64,000 bases of DNA from MPNO01 sp965200535. Lineage in GTDB: Bacteria > Pseudomonadota > Alphaproteobacteria > MPNO01. Positions 43,306-51,626 of the stretch are shown here, one piece after another (within the stretch, counting starts at the first letter, position 1; every line of letters begins with the position of its first letter). Both the position numbers and the translations under genes were made by a program. The stretch spans positions 1,550,001-1,614,000 of the forward strand of contig CBDAUF010000001.1 in the NCBI GenBank assembly GCA_965200535.1, given 5' to 3'. The notes under the pieces are model-generated. The model did no database searches and was not told the DNA's origin. It saw nothing but the letters and a program-made list of their open reading frames with translations.

Positions 43306-44151
43306 ATGGCGCGGATTCGCACGGACTTCATCGAGGGAACGCCCCGGCTTGCCATCGACCGCGCCGGTTCGGGGCCGCTGGTTCTGTTCATGCACGGCAT
43401 CGGCGGCAACCGGTCGAACTGGACGGCGCAGCTCGAGGCGCTGCCTGCGTCCTTCCACGCCGTCGCCTGGGACGCCCGCGGCTACGGCGCGTCCGACTAC
43501 TACGAAGGGCCGCTCGATTTCGGCGACTTCGCCCGCGACGCACTCCGCGTCCTCGACCGCTTCGACGCCGGCAAGGCGCATCTGGTCGGCCTGTCGATGG
43601 GCGGCCGGATTGCGCAGGATTTCCATGCCCGCTTCCCCGACCGGGTGGCGACGCTGGTCCTCTGCGACACCATGTCGGATTTCCAGGCCTCGATGCCGCC
43701 GGAGAAGCGCGCGGAGTTCATCCGTCTCCGCCAGGCTCCGCTCAAGGCGGGCAAGGAGCCGCGCGACATCGCCGACGCGCTGGTCGACAGCCTGACCGGG
43801 CCGGCGGCGAGCGGGGCGGCGCGCCGCCGGCTGCGGGACAGCATCGCGGCGCTGCACAAGGAGTCGTATCTGAAGACCATCGAGGCGTCGCTCTCCTTCG
43901 ACCGTTCGGCCGATGTCGAGCGGATCTCGGTTCCGACGCTGCTGATCTACGGTGCGCACGACCGCCTGACCCCGCCTGCGGTCGGCCGCGCCCTGCACGC
44001 GCGCATCCGCGGTTCGGAGTTCGTGGAGATCGAGAACGCCGGCCATCTTTCCAACCTCGAACAGCCCGAAGCCTTCAACGCAGCCCTCCTCGACTTCCTC
44101 GGCAGACACCGCGGCCGCGCCGGCCCGTTCTCCCCGACAGATTGCTGTTGA
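43306..44151 (+). CDS. Alpha/beta hydrolase, 3-oxoadipate enol-lactonase (PcaD)-like
   Basis: A 281-aa alpha/beta hydrolase. The oxyanion motif is FMHGIGGNRSNW, the nucleophile is in VGLSMGGRIAQDF, the acid in YGAHDRLTPPAVG and the His in NAGHLSNLEQPEAF. The GLSMGG elbow and WDARGYGASD are typical of PcaD-like enol-lactonases and related esterases. It starts the rightward run of aromatic-catabolism-type genes (VOC protein, second hydrolase, GlcG-like). The next gene lies 196 bp on. Lactonase assignment is by resemblance only. Confidence 0.82.
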   Translation: MARIRTDFIEGTPRLAIDRAGSGPLVLFMHGIGGNRSNWTAQLEALPASFHAVAWDARGYGASDYYEGPLDFGDFARDALRVLDRFDAGKAHLVGLSMGGRIAQDFHARFPDRVATLVLCDTMSDFQASMPPEKRAEFIRLRQAPLKAGKEPRDIADALVDSLTGPAASGAARRRLRDSIAALHKESYLKTIEASLSFDRSADVERISVPTLLIYGAHDRLTPPAVGRALHARIRGSEFVEIENAGHLSNLEQPEAFNAALLDFLGRHRGRAGPFSPTDCC

Positions 44152-44347
44152 ACCATATCGGCGCCGGCCCCGGCGCCGGCCGCCTCACTATCGCGCGGCG
44201 CATCGTCGAGCGGCGCATCGCGGACTCACGCATCCGGCGGGCCGGCCGTATACTGGACGCTGCGGTCGCTGCGGCGGTGCGCCGACTTCGGTCCCGACGC
44301 CCCGACATGCACCGACCGGCCCTGCGGCGCGATCCAGGAGCCCGATC

Positions 44348-44935
44348 ATGGTTCAGAACCCCGGCGACCCGTCCCGGCCTTCGGTCAACGGCCTCGACCA
44401 TTCCGCCTACCGCTGCCGCGATGCCGAGGAAACCCGCGCCTTCTACGAGGATGTCGTCGGCTTTCCGCTGACGCTCGCGCTGCACATCGACCGGCATCCG
44501 ACGACGGGAGAGCCGGTGGACTACCTGCATATCTTCTTCGACATCGGCGGCGGCGACCCGGACAACCCGAGCCACATCGCATTCTTCGAGGTCGTCGACA
44601 ATCCGGGCGACAACCCGGACGAGTTGTTCAAGCGCCGCTGGGGGATGGACCTGCACTTCGCCATGCGGGTGGCCGACCACGCCGCGCTCGATGCCTGGAA
44701 GCGCAGGCTGGAGAACCGGGGCGTCGAGGTCGAGGGGCCCATCGACCACGGCATGTTCCGCTCGATCTACTTCCACGATCCGAACGGCTACCGCCTCGAG
44801 TTCACCTCGGCCGAGGCGCGGGAGAGGGCGGTGTTCGGCGAACACAGCGCCAGGGCCCGCGAACTGATGGGCGAATGGACGGCGTGGAAGGCGTCGCGCG
44901 GGCGGCAGGCCGCCGAACGATCCGCCGCCGTGTGA
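44348..44935 (+). CDS. VOC-fold metalloprotein (extradiol dioxygenase/glyoxalase-like)
   Basis: A 195-aa single-unit vicinal-oxygen-chelate protein. It has the usual opening LDHSAYRCRDAEETRAFYEDV with a metal-ligand His. A second half reads DLHFAMRVADHAALDAWKRR and includes the acid-ligand region FHDPNGYRLEFTS. The metal ligands His-His-Glu can all be placed. Members include ring-cleaving dioxygenases, glyoxalases and epimerases. It lies between two alpha/beta hydrolases of the kind that process ring-fission products, so a ring-cleavage role is plausible but unproven. The protein is shorter than classical two-module extradiol dioxygenases (about 290 aa). Confidence 0.8.
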   Translation: MVQNPGDPSRPSVNGLDHSAYRCRDAEETRAFYEDVVGFPLTLALHIDRHPTTGEPVDYLHIFFDIGGGDPDNPSHIAFFEVVDNPGDNPDELFKRRWGMDLHFAMRVADHAALDAWKRRLENRGVEVEGPIDHGMFRSIYFHDPNGYRLEFTSAEARERAVFGEHSARARELMGEWTAWKASRGRQAAERSAAV

Positions 44936-44975
44936 TCCGCCCCGCGCGACCCTACCCGCGCAACACGCCGCCGGC

Positions 44976-45842
44976 ATGACCTACTGGAACGATCTGGCGG
45001 CCGTCCCGCACCGGCTCGACTGGTGCGAGGCGGGCGGTGTGCGGACCCGTTTTCTCGAGGCCGGCGCCGGCGGGCGCGCGGTCGTCTTCCTGCACGGCAT
45101 CAACGGCCATCTCGAGGTGTTCCTGCGCAATGTCGCCCGCCACGTCGAGGCCGGTTTTCGCGTCGTCGCACCCGACCTGCTGGGCCACGGCCATTCCGGC
45201 AAACCCGACCGCCCGTACGAGATCGACGACTATCTCGACCACCTGTCCGCCTTCCTGGCGGAGCGGGGGATCGACCGGCTCAGCCTCGCCGGGACATCGC
45301 TCGGCGGCTGGATCGCCGCGCGGTTTGCGGCCCGCCATCCGGGGCGCGTCGCCAGCCTGAGCCTGATCAGTTCGGGCGGCCTCACCTCCTACGCCGGGGT
45401 CATGGACCGGCTCCGGACCCTCGGCAACGCCGCCGTCTCGGGCCGCGCTGCGGTGCGGGAGCGGCTCGCGTTCGTCATCAAGGATCCCGCCAACATCGCC
45501 GACGAACTCGTCGATGCGCGCTGGGCGATCTACCGCCGGCCGGACTACAGGGCCGCGCTGCCGCACATCATGTGCCTGCAGGAACCCGGCATCCGGGCGC
45601 GCAACCTGCTGACCGAACGCGAGTTGTCCGCCGTCGCGGCGCCGACCCTGGTGCTGTGGACCCGCGACGATCCGACCGCGACGGTGGACGACGGCAGACG
45701 CTACGCGGACGCCATCCCCGGCGCGCGCTTCGAACTGTTCGAGGAGTCCGCGCACATGCCGCAACTCGAGGAACCGGAACGCTTCGACAGCCTCCACATA
45801 CCGTTCCTGCTGTCCGCCTGGGATGCGGCGGGAAGCGGATGA
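44976..45842 (+). CDS. Alpha/beta hydrolase, meta-cleavage-product hydrolase-like
   Basis: A 288-aa hydrolase with oxyanion motif FLHGINGHLEVFLRN, core GHGHSGKPDRPYEIDDY, nucleophile AGTSLGGWIAARFA, acid WTRDDPTATVDDG and His in ESAHMPQLEEPERF. These match the MhpC/BphD/DmpD branch that splits vinylogous diketones from aromatic ring fission. It follows the VOC gene by 40 bp and precedes the GlcG-like gene by 15 bp, so the three form a probable operon. It is not a close paralogue of the four-member family near 20-27 kb, which has GHSRGG at the elbow. Confidence 0.83.
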   Translation: MTYWNDLAAVPHRLDWCEAGGVRTRFLEAGAGGRAVVFLHGINGHLEVFLRNVARHVEAGFRVVAPDLLGHGHSGKPDRPYEIDDYLDHLSAFLAERGIDRLSLAGTSLGGWIAARFAARHPGRVASLSLISSGGLTSYAGVMDRLRTLGNAAVSGRAAVRERLAFVIKDPANIADELVDARWAIYRRPDYRAALPHIMCLQEPGIRARNLLTERELSAVAAPTLVLWTRDDPTATVDDGRRYADAIPGARFELFEESAHMPQLEEPERFDSLHIPFLLSAWDAAGSG

Positions 45843-45857
45843 CGGAGGGGCGCGGCC

Positions 45858-46316
45858 ATGATCACACTCGAACAGGCCAATCGCATCATCGCCGAGGTCC
45901 TGACGGAGGGGCGGCGCCTCGGCTGCCGGCCGCTCGCCGTTGCGGTGGTCGAGCCGGGCGCGGTCGTCAAGGCGTTCCAGAAGGAGGACCACGCCTCGAT
46001 GCTTCGCTTCGAGATGGCCTACGGCAAGGCCTATGCGGCGCTGGCCCTCGGCCGGTCGCCGCACCTCGTGCGCGTCCGCGCCGAGGAACGCCCGCTGTTC
46101 ATGGACTATGTGGTCAAGGCGTCGGGCGACCGCCTGTTCCCCGAAGGCGGCGGCCGGCTGATCCGGAACGAACACGGCGAGACGATCGGCGCGGTGGGCG
46201 TGACCGGGGACAGCCAGGAACGGGACGATGAACTGGCCGCGCACGCGATCCGCGCCTGCGGCCTCCGCGTGGACGAGGATTGCGCCGAGATGGGCGCGCG
46301 GGTGCAGCTGTCCTGA
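45858..46316 (+). CDS. GlcG/HbpS (DUF336) family protein
   Basis: A 152-aa protein typical of the GlcG/HbpS fold, beginning ITLEQANRIIAEVLTEGRRL. It continues with PLAVAVVEPGAVVKAFQKED and ends with GETIGAVGVTGDSQERDDEL, the conserved C-terminal loop. Some members bind haem or cobalamin, others are encoded beside catabolic enzymes with no proven role. No signal peptide is present, so it is cytoplasmic. It is the last gene of a probable operon with the VOC protein and hydrolase, 15 bp after the latter. Confidence 0.85.
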   Translation: MITLEQANRIIAEVLTEGRRLGCRPLAVAVVEPGAVVKAFQKEDHASMLRFEMAYGKAYAALALGRSPHLVRVRAEERPLFMDYVVKASGDRLFPEGGGRLIRNEHGETIGAVGVTGDSQERDDELAAHAIRACGLRVDEDCAEMGARVQLS

Positions 46317-46385
46317 CGGCAGGCCCGCTGGACGGCCAAGCACCGGGGCCGTACGTTTTCCGTGACGATCATGGGAGGTCCAAGG

Positions 46386-47273
46386 ATGGCCGAACCGATT
46401 CCTGTCCGGGTCGCCCCCAAGGGCATGGGTATCAACGAATTCGTCGCAATGGAGGAGGGCTTCTTCCGCGACGAGAATCTCGATGTCGAATTCGACATGC
46501 AGGTCTTCCGCGGGACCCAGGCAAGCTGGAAGGGGCTGGAGTATTTCGACCGTCCGCAAGACCGTCCCTTCAGCGAAGACGGCGCCGACGATCTTATCCA
46601 GTGCGCGTGTCAGTGGGGGACGGTCAGCAACGCGGCCTCGGGCATGGGCAAGGCCGTGCGCGACTGCTACGGGATATCCCCCTGGGGAATTTTCGTTCGC
46701 CCCGATTCGACCATTCGGGCACCTGAAGATCTGGCGGACGTGCCGATTGCGGTGGGAATGCGTGCCGGCAGCCATTTCAACGTGCCCTACCGGCTGGAAA
46801 AACACCTGCCGCTGGAGCGGATCAACTGCCTCAATGTGGGCGGTTTCTCGGCCCGCCTGGAGGCGTTGATCTCGGGCGAGGTGGAGGCGGCGAGCCTGCT
46901 GCCTCCGCAGATCGACATGGCCAGGCAACTCGGGATGCGCGCGATCATCGAAGACGAGTTCATGACCATCTGGTGGGTTCCCGAAACGATGCCGCGCGCG
47001 GCGGTGCGGGGCTACATCGATGCACTGGCCCGGGCGGAACGGGCCATCGAGGCGGACACCGCGAAATATCTGCCAGCGTGGCGCCATTGCATCCCGCCCG
47101 CCTTTGCGGACCGCGGGTGGGATTTCAGCCGGTTCAGCCGCGGCGAGAGATTCGTCAGCGAACCGCTTCCGGACGGGATCGTCGAAGAGATCTTCGAACA
47201 GGTCGATCGCTGGGATTTGGCCCAGCACATCGCCGACCGTTCGGCGGACCGCCTGCTCTACGCGGTGGAATAG
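46386..47273 (+). CDS. NMT1/THI5-type binding-protein-fold protein without signal peptide
   Basis: A 295-aa protein of the periplasmic-binding-protein fold, NMT1/SsuA type. The opening is MAEPIPVRVAPKGMGINEFV, followed by AMEEGFFRDENLDVEF, the family's first ligand-binding half. Later come PEDLADVPIAVGMRAGSHFN and RLEALISGEVEAASLLPP. The ATG at 46386 has GGAGG 7 bases upstream. No signal peptide and no ABC partner genes are present, so a classical periplasmic transport role is unlikely. Relatives with the same fold include 4,5-dihydroxyphthalate decarboxylase, which would fit the aromatic context. It converges with the hydrolase gene ending at 47311. Confidence 0.78.
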   Translation: MAEPIPVRVAPKGMGINEFVAMEEGFFRDENLDVEFDMQVFRGTQASWKGLEYFDRPQDRPFSEDGADDLIQCACQWGTVSNAASGMGKAVRDCYGISPWGIFVRPDSTIRAPEDLADVPIAVGMRAGSHFNVPYRLEKHLPLERINCLNVGGFSARLEALISGEVEAASLLPPQIDMARQLGMRAIIEDEFMTIWWVPETMPRAAVRGYIDALARAERAIEADTAKYLPAWRHCIPPAFADRGWDFSRFSRGERFVSEPLPDGIVEEIFEQVDRWDLAQHIADRSADRLLYAVE

Positions 47274-47310
47274 GGCTGCACGGGAAGCGCGCCCGCCGGC
47301 AGCGGCCCGA

Positions 47311-48384
47311 TCAGCCGACCAGATGCCTGGCCAGGAAGTCGGCCATCGGCATGCGGGTGGTGTGGTAGAGGTTGTGGCAGCAGTGGATGCCCTCCGGCTC
47401 GTAATGGGCGACGATCTCCGCGGCGTTCACCGCCTCGGCTTCGAGCCGGGTCGCCTGGCCGAACGGGATCAGGTCGTCCTTCATCCCGTGCTGCAGGTAG
47501 AGCGCGCAGGTGATCCTGTCGGCGCAATCCGACAGGTCGATGAATTTCAGCCGTTCCCGGCCCTTTTCGGGATCGGTCTCCCCGGCGCAGTAGGTGAACC
47601 CGTTGCGGGTGATCCCGTGCATGTCCCACCAGTAGGTCTGGAGTTCGTAGAGGACGCCCCAGCAGACGCAGGCGGCGATCCGCCGGTCGTGGGCGGCGCT
47701 CCTGGGTGCGTAATATCCGCCGAAGCTGCGCCCGAGGATGCCGAACCTGGATGAATCGATGTCGCTGCGGGTCTCCAGATGGTCGAGGACGGCGGAAGTG
47801 AAACGCTCGAAATCGGGTCTGATCGGGGTCTGGAAGTACATCTCGCCCTGGCCGGGCCCGTCGAAGGCGAAGGTCGCCATGCCGCGGTCGTGGCACATGC
47901 GCTCGAACAGGTAGCTCTCTTCCTTGGTGCTCTCCAGACCGCCGATCAGGACCGCGCAACGCGGCCTCGCCACGCCGGGCGGCTTGCGCAGAAAGCCGGG
48001 GATGACGAAGCCCTCGAACGGGATGTCGATGCGTTCGGCGGGCGGGAAGAACAGCGGCGCGGCGCGGTCGTAGAGCGCGACCTTCCGCTTCTGCCCCGCC
48101 TCGCGCAGGTCGGGGCGCTCGAACATGTAGAACTGGGCGTAGTGGTAGTACATGCAGGCGCGCCACAGATAAACGCCCGCGGTGATGCCGGCGCCGCCGG
48201 CGAGGCTCCTTTCCGCCAGCGCCTCGTAGCGGTCGCCGATCCCGGTGACCACCTCGTACCAGTCGCCCCAGCCGGTGCAGCGTTCGAGGATCTCGTCGAT
48301 GTCGGCGGCCTCCAGCCCGTCGCCGATCATCCGCCCCCTGCTGCTCTCCATCACCTCGGCGATAACGTCGCGGCCGTCGTTCAT
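47311..48384 (-). CDS. Alpha/beta hydrolase, dihydroxypseudooxynicotine hydrolase-like
   Basis: A 357-aa two-part protein. A helical N-terminal segment (about residues 1-110, with YLWRACMYYHYAQFY) precedes an alpha/beta hydrolase core. Motifs include VLIGGLESTKEESYLFERMC, AFDGPGQGEMYF, nucleophile LGRSFGGYYAPRSA and LQHGMKDDLIPFGQATRLE. The helical cap in front of the core and GRSFGG elbow resemble 2,6-dihydroxypseudooxynicotine hydrolase, a C-C bond hydrolase of nicotine catabolism. Its ATG overlaps the stop of the upstream molybdenum-hydroxylase gene (ATGA), so the two are translationally coupled. That is notable because molybdenum hydroxylases also act on N-heterocycles. Substrate is inferred only. 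Confidence 0.8.
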   Translation of the reverse strand: MNDGRDVIAEVMESSRGRMIGDGLEAADIDEILERCTGWGDWYEVVTGIGDRYEALAERSLAGGAGITAGVYLWRACMYYHYAQFYMFERPDLREAGQKRKVALYDRAAPLFFPPAERIDIPFEGFVIPGFLRKPPGVARPRCAVLIGGLESTKEESYLFERMCHDRGMATFAFDGPGQGEMYFQTPIRPDFERFTSAVLDHLETRSDIDSSRFGILGRSFGGYYAPRSAAHDRRIAACVCWGVLYELQTYWWDMHGITRNGFTYCAGETDPEKGRERLKFIDLSDCADRITCALYLQHGMKDDLIPFGQATRLEAEAVNAAEIVAHYEPEGIHCCHNLYHTTRMPMADFLARHLVG

Positions 48385-50636
48385 GCTTCCCCCCTGCGGC
48401 CTCGCGCCGCCGTATCGTTCCCCCGGCCGTCGGCTTCCCGGATCGACCGCCAGACCTTCTCCGCGGTCGCCGGCATCTCGACCGGCGCGGCGCCGATGCG
48501 GTGCAGCGCGTCGTTGACCGCGTTCATCACCGACGGCATGGCGCCGGTGGTGCCGGCCTCGCCGACGCCCTTGACACCGAGCGGGTTGCGGCGGGTCGGC
48601 ACCTCGTTGGCGGCCAGCGCGAGATCGCAGAAATCGTCCGCCCGCGGCATCGCGTAGTCCATGAACGAGCCGGTCAGCAACTGGCCGGTCTCGTCGTAGT
48701 TGACGTCCTCCATCAGGATCTGACCGGCGCCCTGGACGATGCCGCCGTACACCTGGCCGTCGAACAGCAGCGGGTTGAGCACCACGCCGGCGTCATCGAC
48801 GCAGTTGTAGCGCACCAGGCGGACGCGCCCGGTTTCGCGGTCGATCTCGACTTCGGCGAGATGGAACCCGTTGGGGTAGGTCGGCCCCTCGTCGCTGCCG
48901 AAGTCGCCGCGTTCGTACAGCCCAGGCTCGATGCCGGCCGGCAATCGGGCCTTCTGGAACGCGGCGCGGGCGACTTCATCCAGGGTCACCGACCTGTCGG
49001 TGCCGGCGACGGTGAATGTTCCCGCGGCGAATTCGATATCGACAGCCGGCACCTCCAGCATGTGCGCTGCGATCCGTTTGCCCTTCTCGACGATCTTGCC
49101 GGCGGCCTCGACGACCGCGGACCCGGCCAGCGCCGCGCAACGGGCGTTGAAAGTGCCGACCCCGGCGGCCACCGCATCGGTATCGCCGTAGCGGTAGCGG
49201 ATATTCTCGATATCGATGCCGAGCCGGTCCGCCAGCACCTGGCGGAAGGTCGTCCCGTGGCCCTGGCCGTGGTCCATCGCGCCGCACAGCAGGGTGATCC
49301 CGCCGCCGCTGTCGAAGCGGATTTCGGCGTGTTCGTAATTGACCATCGCGACGCCGGAAATCGTCTGCGACATGCCGATGCCGAGGAGTTTTCCGTCCTC
49401 GAGCGCCGCGTCCCGGCGCGCCGCGAAATTCCGGTAACCGCCGGCGTCCAGCGCGCGGTCCTGGTTGGCCGCGAACGCGCCGCAATCGTAGACCGCGCCG
49501 AGGCAGGTCGTGTAGGGCAGCTCGTCGGGGCCGAGCGTGTTGATCGCGCGCAGCCGGGCCGGGTCCACCCCGAGCGCGCGGGCCGCCTGGTCGACCATCA
49601 CCTCGATCACGTGACACGGCTCCGGCTTGACGCCGCCGCGGTACTGGGCGTTGGTCATGGTGTTGGTGAAGGCGCCGGTGACGGTCGCGTGGATGGCCGG
49701 CGTCCGATACACCCCGGCGAGACCGCCCAGCCCGGTGACCGTCGACCCGAAATTGCGGTCGGAGGTGTAGTAGGCGCCGATCGGCACCTTGGTATGCGTG
49801 CGCAGAGCGAGAAACCGGTAACCGGAGTCGAGCGCCAGTTCGGCATCGACCAAGCCGCCGCGCGTTCCGAAACCGCCCCCCATATTGTCGCAGACGACGC
49901 GGAACCGGGCCTGCGGCAGGCCGAAAATCTGCTCCGCCAGGATCGCCCGGATGCCGTGCGCCGACTGGATGGTGGCGCGGAGCGTGTAGCGGTCCTCGTA
50001 TGCGTCGTATTCGGCGAGGCAGCCGCGGGGCTCCATCGGGTTTCCGGCGACCCGGTTGACGCAGACACGATGACGCACGACATGCGCCGCCCCGGCAAAG
50101 GCGGCCTCCATCGCCGCCGCATCGCCGACCCGATGGGTGAAGGCCTCGTTGCCCGGATTGCCGGCCCAGATCGCCGGTGCGCCGGGCGCCAGCGCATCGT
50201 CGGCGGTGACCAGCGCCGGCAGCGGCGTGTAATCGACAACGATCCGCTCGGCCGCATCCCTGGCCTGTTCGACGGTTTCGGCGACGACGAAGGCGACCGC
50301 CTGGCCGGCCATGCGGACACGCTCCCGGGCGAGCAGGGGCTGCGGCGTCTTGAACCCGGGCGAACCGTCGGCGCGGCGGCTCGGCACCACCGCCTTGACG
50401 GTGCCGAGGCCGCGGACGGCCAGGTCTTCCCCGGTCAGGACGGCGAGAACGCCGGGCGCCGCGCGCGCCGCGCCGGCGTCGATCGCCCCGATATCCGCGT
50501 GAGCATGGGGCGCGCGCAGGACGCAGGCCCTGGCCTGGTTCGGCGCGTTGACATCGTCGAGGTACCGCCCCCGGCCGCGAAGCAGCCGGTCATCCTCGTT
50601 CCGCCGGACGGCATCAGCGATGCGCACCATGCTCAT
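48381..50636 (-). CDS. Molybdenum hydroxylase large subunit (CoxL/XdhB-type), apparent internal deletion
   Basis: A 751-aa protein of the xanthine dehydrogenase/CO dehydrogenase large-subunit family. It has the N-terminal RRNEDDRLLRGRGRYLDDV, the molybdopterin loop NMGGGFGTR (251-259), GAMDHGQGHGTTFRQVLADR and the catalytic-Glu region VKGVGEAGTTGAMPS (Glu693). Between residues 264 and 265 the sequence jumps from the GGGFG loop to AELALDSGYRFLALRTHTK. Relatives have about 38 residues there, including a (P)VKWxxDR segment, so an in-frame deletion near nucleotide 49844 is likely. No iron-sulfur or FAD subunit gene is adjacent. It overlaps the downstream hydrolase by 4 bp. Enzyme activity is doubtful. 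Confidence 0.82.
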   Translation of the reverse strand: MSMVRIADAVRRNEDDRLLRGRGRYLDDVNAPNQARACVLRAPHAHADIGAIDAGAARAAPGVLAVLTGEDLAVRGLGTVKAVVPSRRADGSPGFKTPQPLLARERVRMAGQAVAFVVAETVEQARDAAERIVVDYTPLPALVTADDALAPGAPAIWAGNPGNEAFTHRVGDAAAMEAAFAGAAHVVRHRVCVNRVAGNPMEPRGCLAEYDAYEDRYTLRATIQSAHGIRAILAEQIFGLPQARFRVVCDNMGGGFGTRGGLVDAELALDSGYRFLALRTHTKVPIGAYYTSDRNFGSTVTGLGGLAGVYRTPAIHATVTGAFTNTMTNAQYRGGVKPEPCHVIEVMVDQAARALGVDPARLRAINTLGPDELPYTTCLGAVYDCGAFAANQDRALDAGGYRNFAARRDAALEDGKLLGIGMSQTISGVAMVNYEHAEIRFDSGGGITLLCGAMDHGQGHGTTFRQVLADRLGIDIENIRYRYGDTDAVAAGVGTFNARCAALAGSAVVEAAGKIVEKGKRIAAHMLEVPAVDIEFAAGTFTVAGTDRSVTLDEVARAAFQKARLPAGIEPGLYERGDFGSDEGPTYPNGFHLAEVEIDRETGRVRLVRYNCVDDAGVVLNPLLFDGQVYGGIVQGAGQILMEDVNYDETGQLLTGSFMDYAMPRADDFCDLALAANEVPTRRNPLGVKGVGEAGTTGAMPSVMNAVNDALHRIGAAPVEMPATAEKVWRSIREADGRGNDTAARGRRGEA

Positions 50637-50845
50637 TGCCGACTTCCCGTTCCGTCTCGTCGGGCATCGCCCGGAGGAAATCTAGCACAGGGCGGGCCTC
50701 GTAAACCCGCGATGCGCCGCCTTCTGCCGCGAACCGGCGGCCCGTCCGTGCGGGCACGGCACCCGGGCCCGCGTTTGACGGTGTTCCGCCGCCAAGCGTA
50801 TGGTGCGGCGCCGCTGCCGATTCCGGCCCAGCCGACAGGGTGTAG

Positions 50846-51058
50846 ATGTCGCGCCTCCAGGACGCTCATGACAGGCTTGCCAACGCCCTGACCGGGCTCG
50901 AGGACGCGTGGCGCGACCGGAACAATGCCGCGGCCGCGCTGGAAACCGAACTCGCCGACGCGCGCGCCCGCAGCGCCCGGCTCGAGAGCGAGGCGCGGGC
51001 AATTTCCGAACGGGTCGACGCCGCCATTTCCCGGCTGCGCGCCGTGCTTCGGTCCTGA
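50846..51058 (+). CDS. Small coiled-coil protein upstream of zapA
   Basis: A 70-aa protein that is almost entirely predicted alpha-helix with heptad-like spacing (LEDAWRDRNNAAAALETE, then LADARARSARLESEARAI). It lies 18 bp before zapA in the same orientation and shares its likely promoter. Small coiled-coil genes in this position are common in alphaproteobacteria, so it is probably a real gene. No function is established; an accessory role at the division septum is inference. No signal peptide or membrane segment is visible. Confidence 0.65.
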   Translation: MSRLQDAHDRLANALTGLEDAWRDRNNAAAALETELADARARSARLESEARAISERVDAAISRLRAVLRS

Positions 51059-51076
51059 GACCGGGAAGGCGGGGGG

Positions 51077-51424
51077 ATGCCCGAGGTCGACGTCACCATC
51101 AACGGGCGGAGCTACAGGGTCGGCTGCGAAGCGGGCCAGGAGGAGCGGCTCTCCCGCCTCGCCGGCTATGTCGGCGAGCGCGTGGAGATGCTGGTCTCGC
51201 AGATCGGCGATGTGGGCGATGCGCGGCTTCTCGTGATGACCAGCCTGATGCTCGCCGACGAGCTCGCGGAAGCCTACGCGACCCTGTCGGAGGCAGGCTT
51301 TGCCACGCCGGAAGACGACGACCCGCAATCCGCGATCGCCGAGCGCAAGGAGACCGTCGTCGACCGCGTCGAGAATGCGGCCGGGCGCATCGAGAGCATT
51401 GCCGAAGCGATCACGCGGTCGTAA
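51077..51424 (+). CDS. zapA: Cell division protein ZapA
   Basis: A 115-aa ZapA-family protein. The N-terminal domain (MPEVDVTINGRSYRVGCEAG, then QEERLSRLAGYVGERVEML) is the conserved tetramerisation/FtsZ-binding part. A C-terminal helix follows (ERKETVVDRVENAAGRIESI). ZapA crosslinks FtsZ filaments to stabilise the Z-ring. It precedes the 6S RNA and the 5-formyltetrahydrofolate cyclo-ligase gene, the usual alphaproteobacterial order. Length is normal for the family. Confidence 0.9.
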   Translation: MPEVDVTINGRSYRVGCEAGQEERLSRLAGYVGERVEMLVSQIGDVGDARLLVMTSLMLADELAEAYATLSEAGFATPEDDDPQSAIAERKETVVDRVENAAGRIESIAEAITRS

Positions 51425-51432
51425 GTATCGCA

Positions 51433-51595
51433 CGGGCGGCGCTGCGCGGTTCGCGAAGCCGGATATCCCTGGGGCCAATACATCCCTTCCGGGAGCTGTC
51501 CCTGCCGCGGTCGTGGCCGCGGTACACGGCGCCCACCTGCATGTTGCAGGCCGCAGAGGGTACGGATGGCAGGACGGCCGAGGCGGCGTCGCCCG
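51433..51595 (+). ncRNA. ssrS: 6S RNA (SsrS)
   Basis: A 163-nt segment between zapA and the folate cyclo-ligase gene, where alphaproteobacterial 6S RNA normally lies. Its ends form a 13-bp closing stem (CGGGCGGCGCTGC at 51433-51445 against GCGGCGTCGCCCG at 51583-51595, with two G-U pairs). Inside are ATCCCTGGGGCCAATACATC, GGGAGCTGTCCCTG and GGCGCCCACCTGC, which I recognise as the conserved 5' and 3' bubble strands of alphaproteobacterial 6S RNA. 6S RNA mimics an open promoter, sequesters sigma-70 RNA polymerase and templates pRNA. Exact ends are inferred from the stem. Confidence 0.8.
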
Positions 51596-51626
51596 ACGGA
51601 TTTCCCCGGACGGCGGCGGCCCCTGC

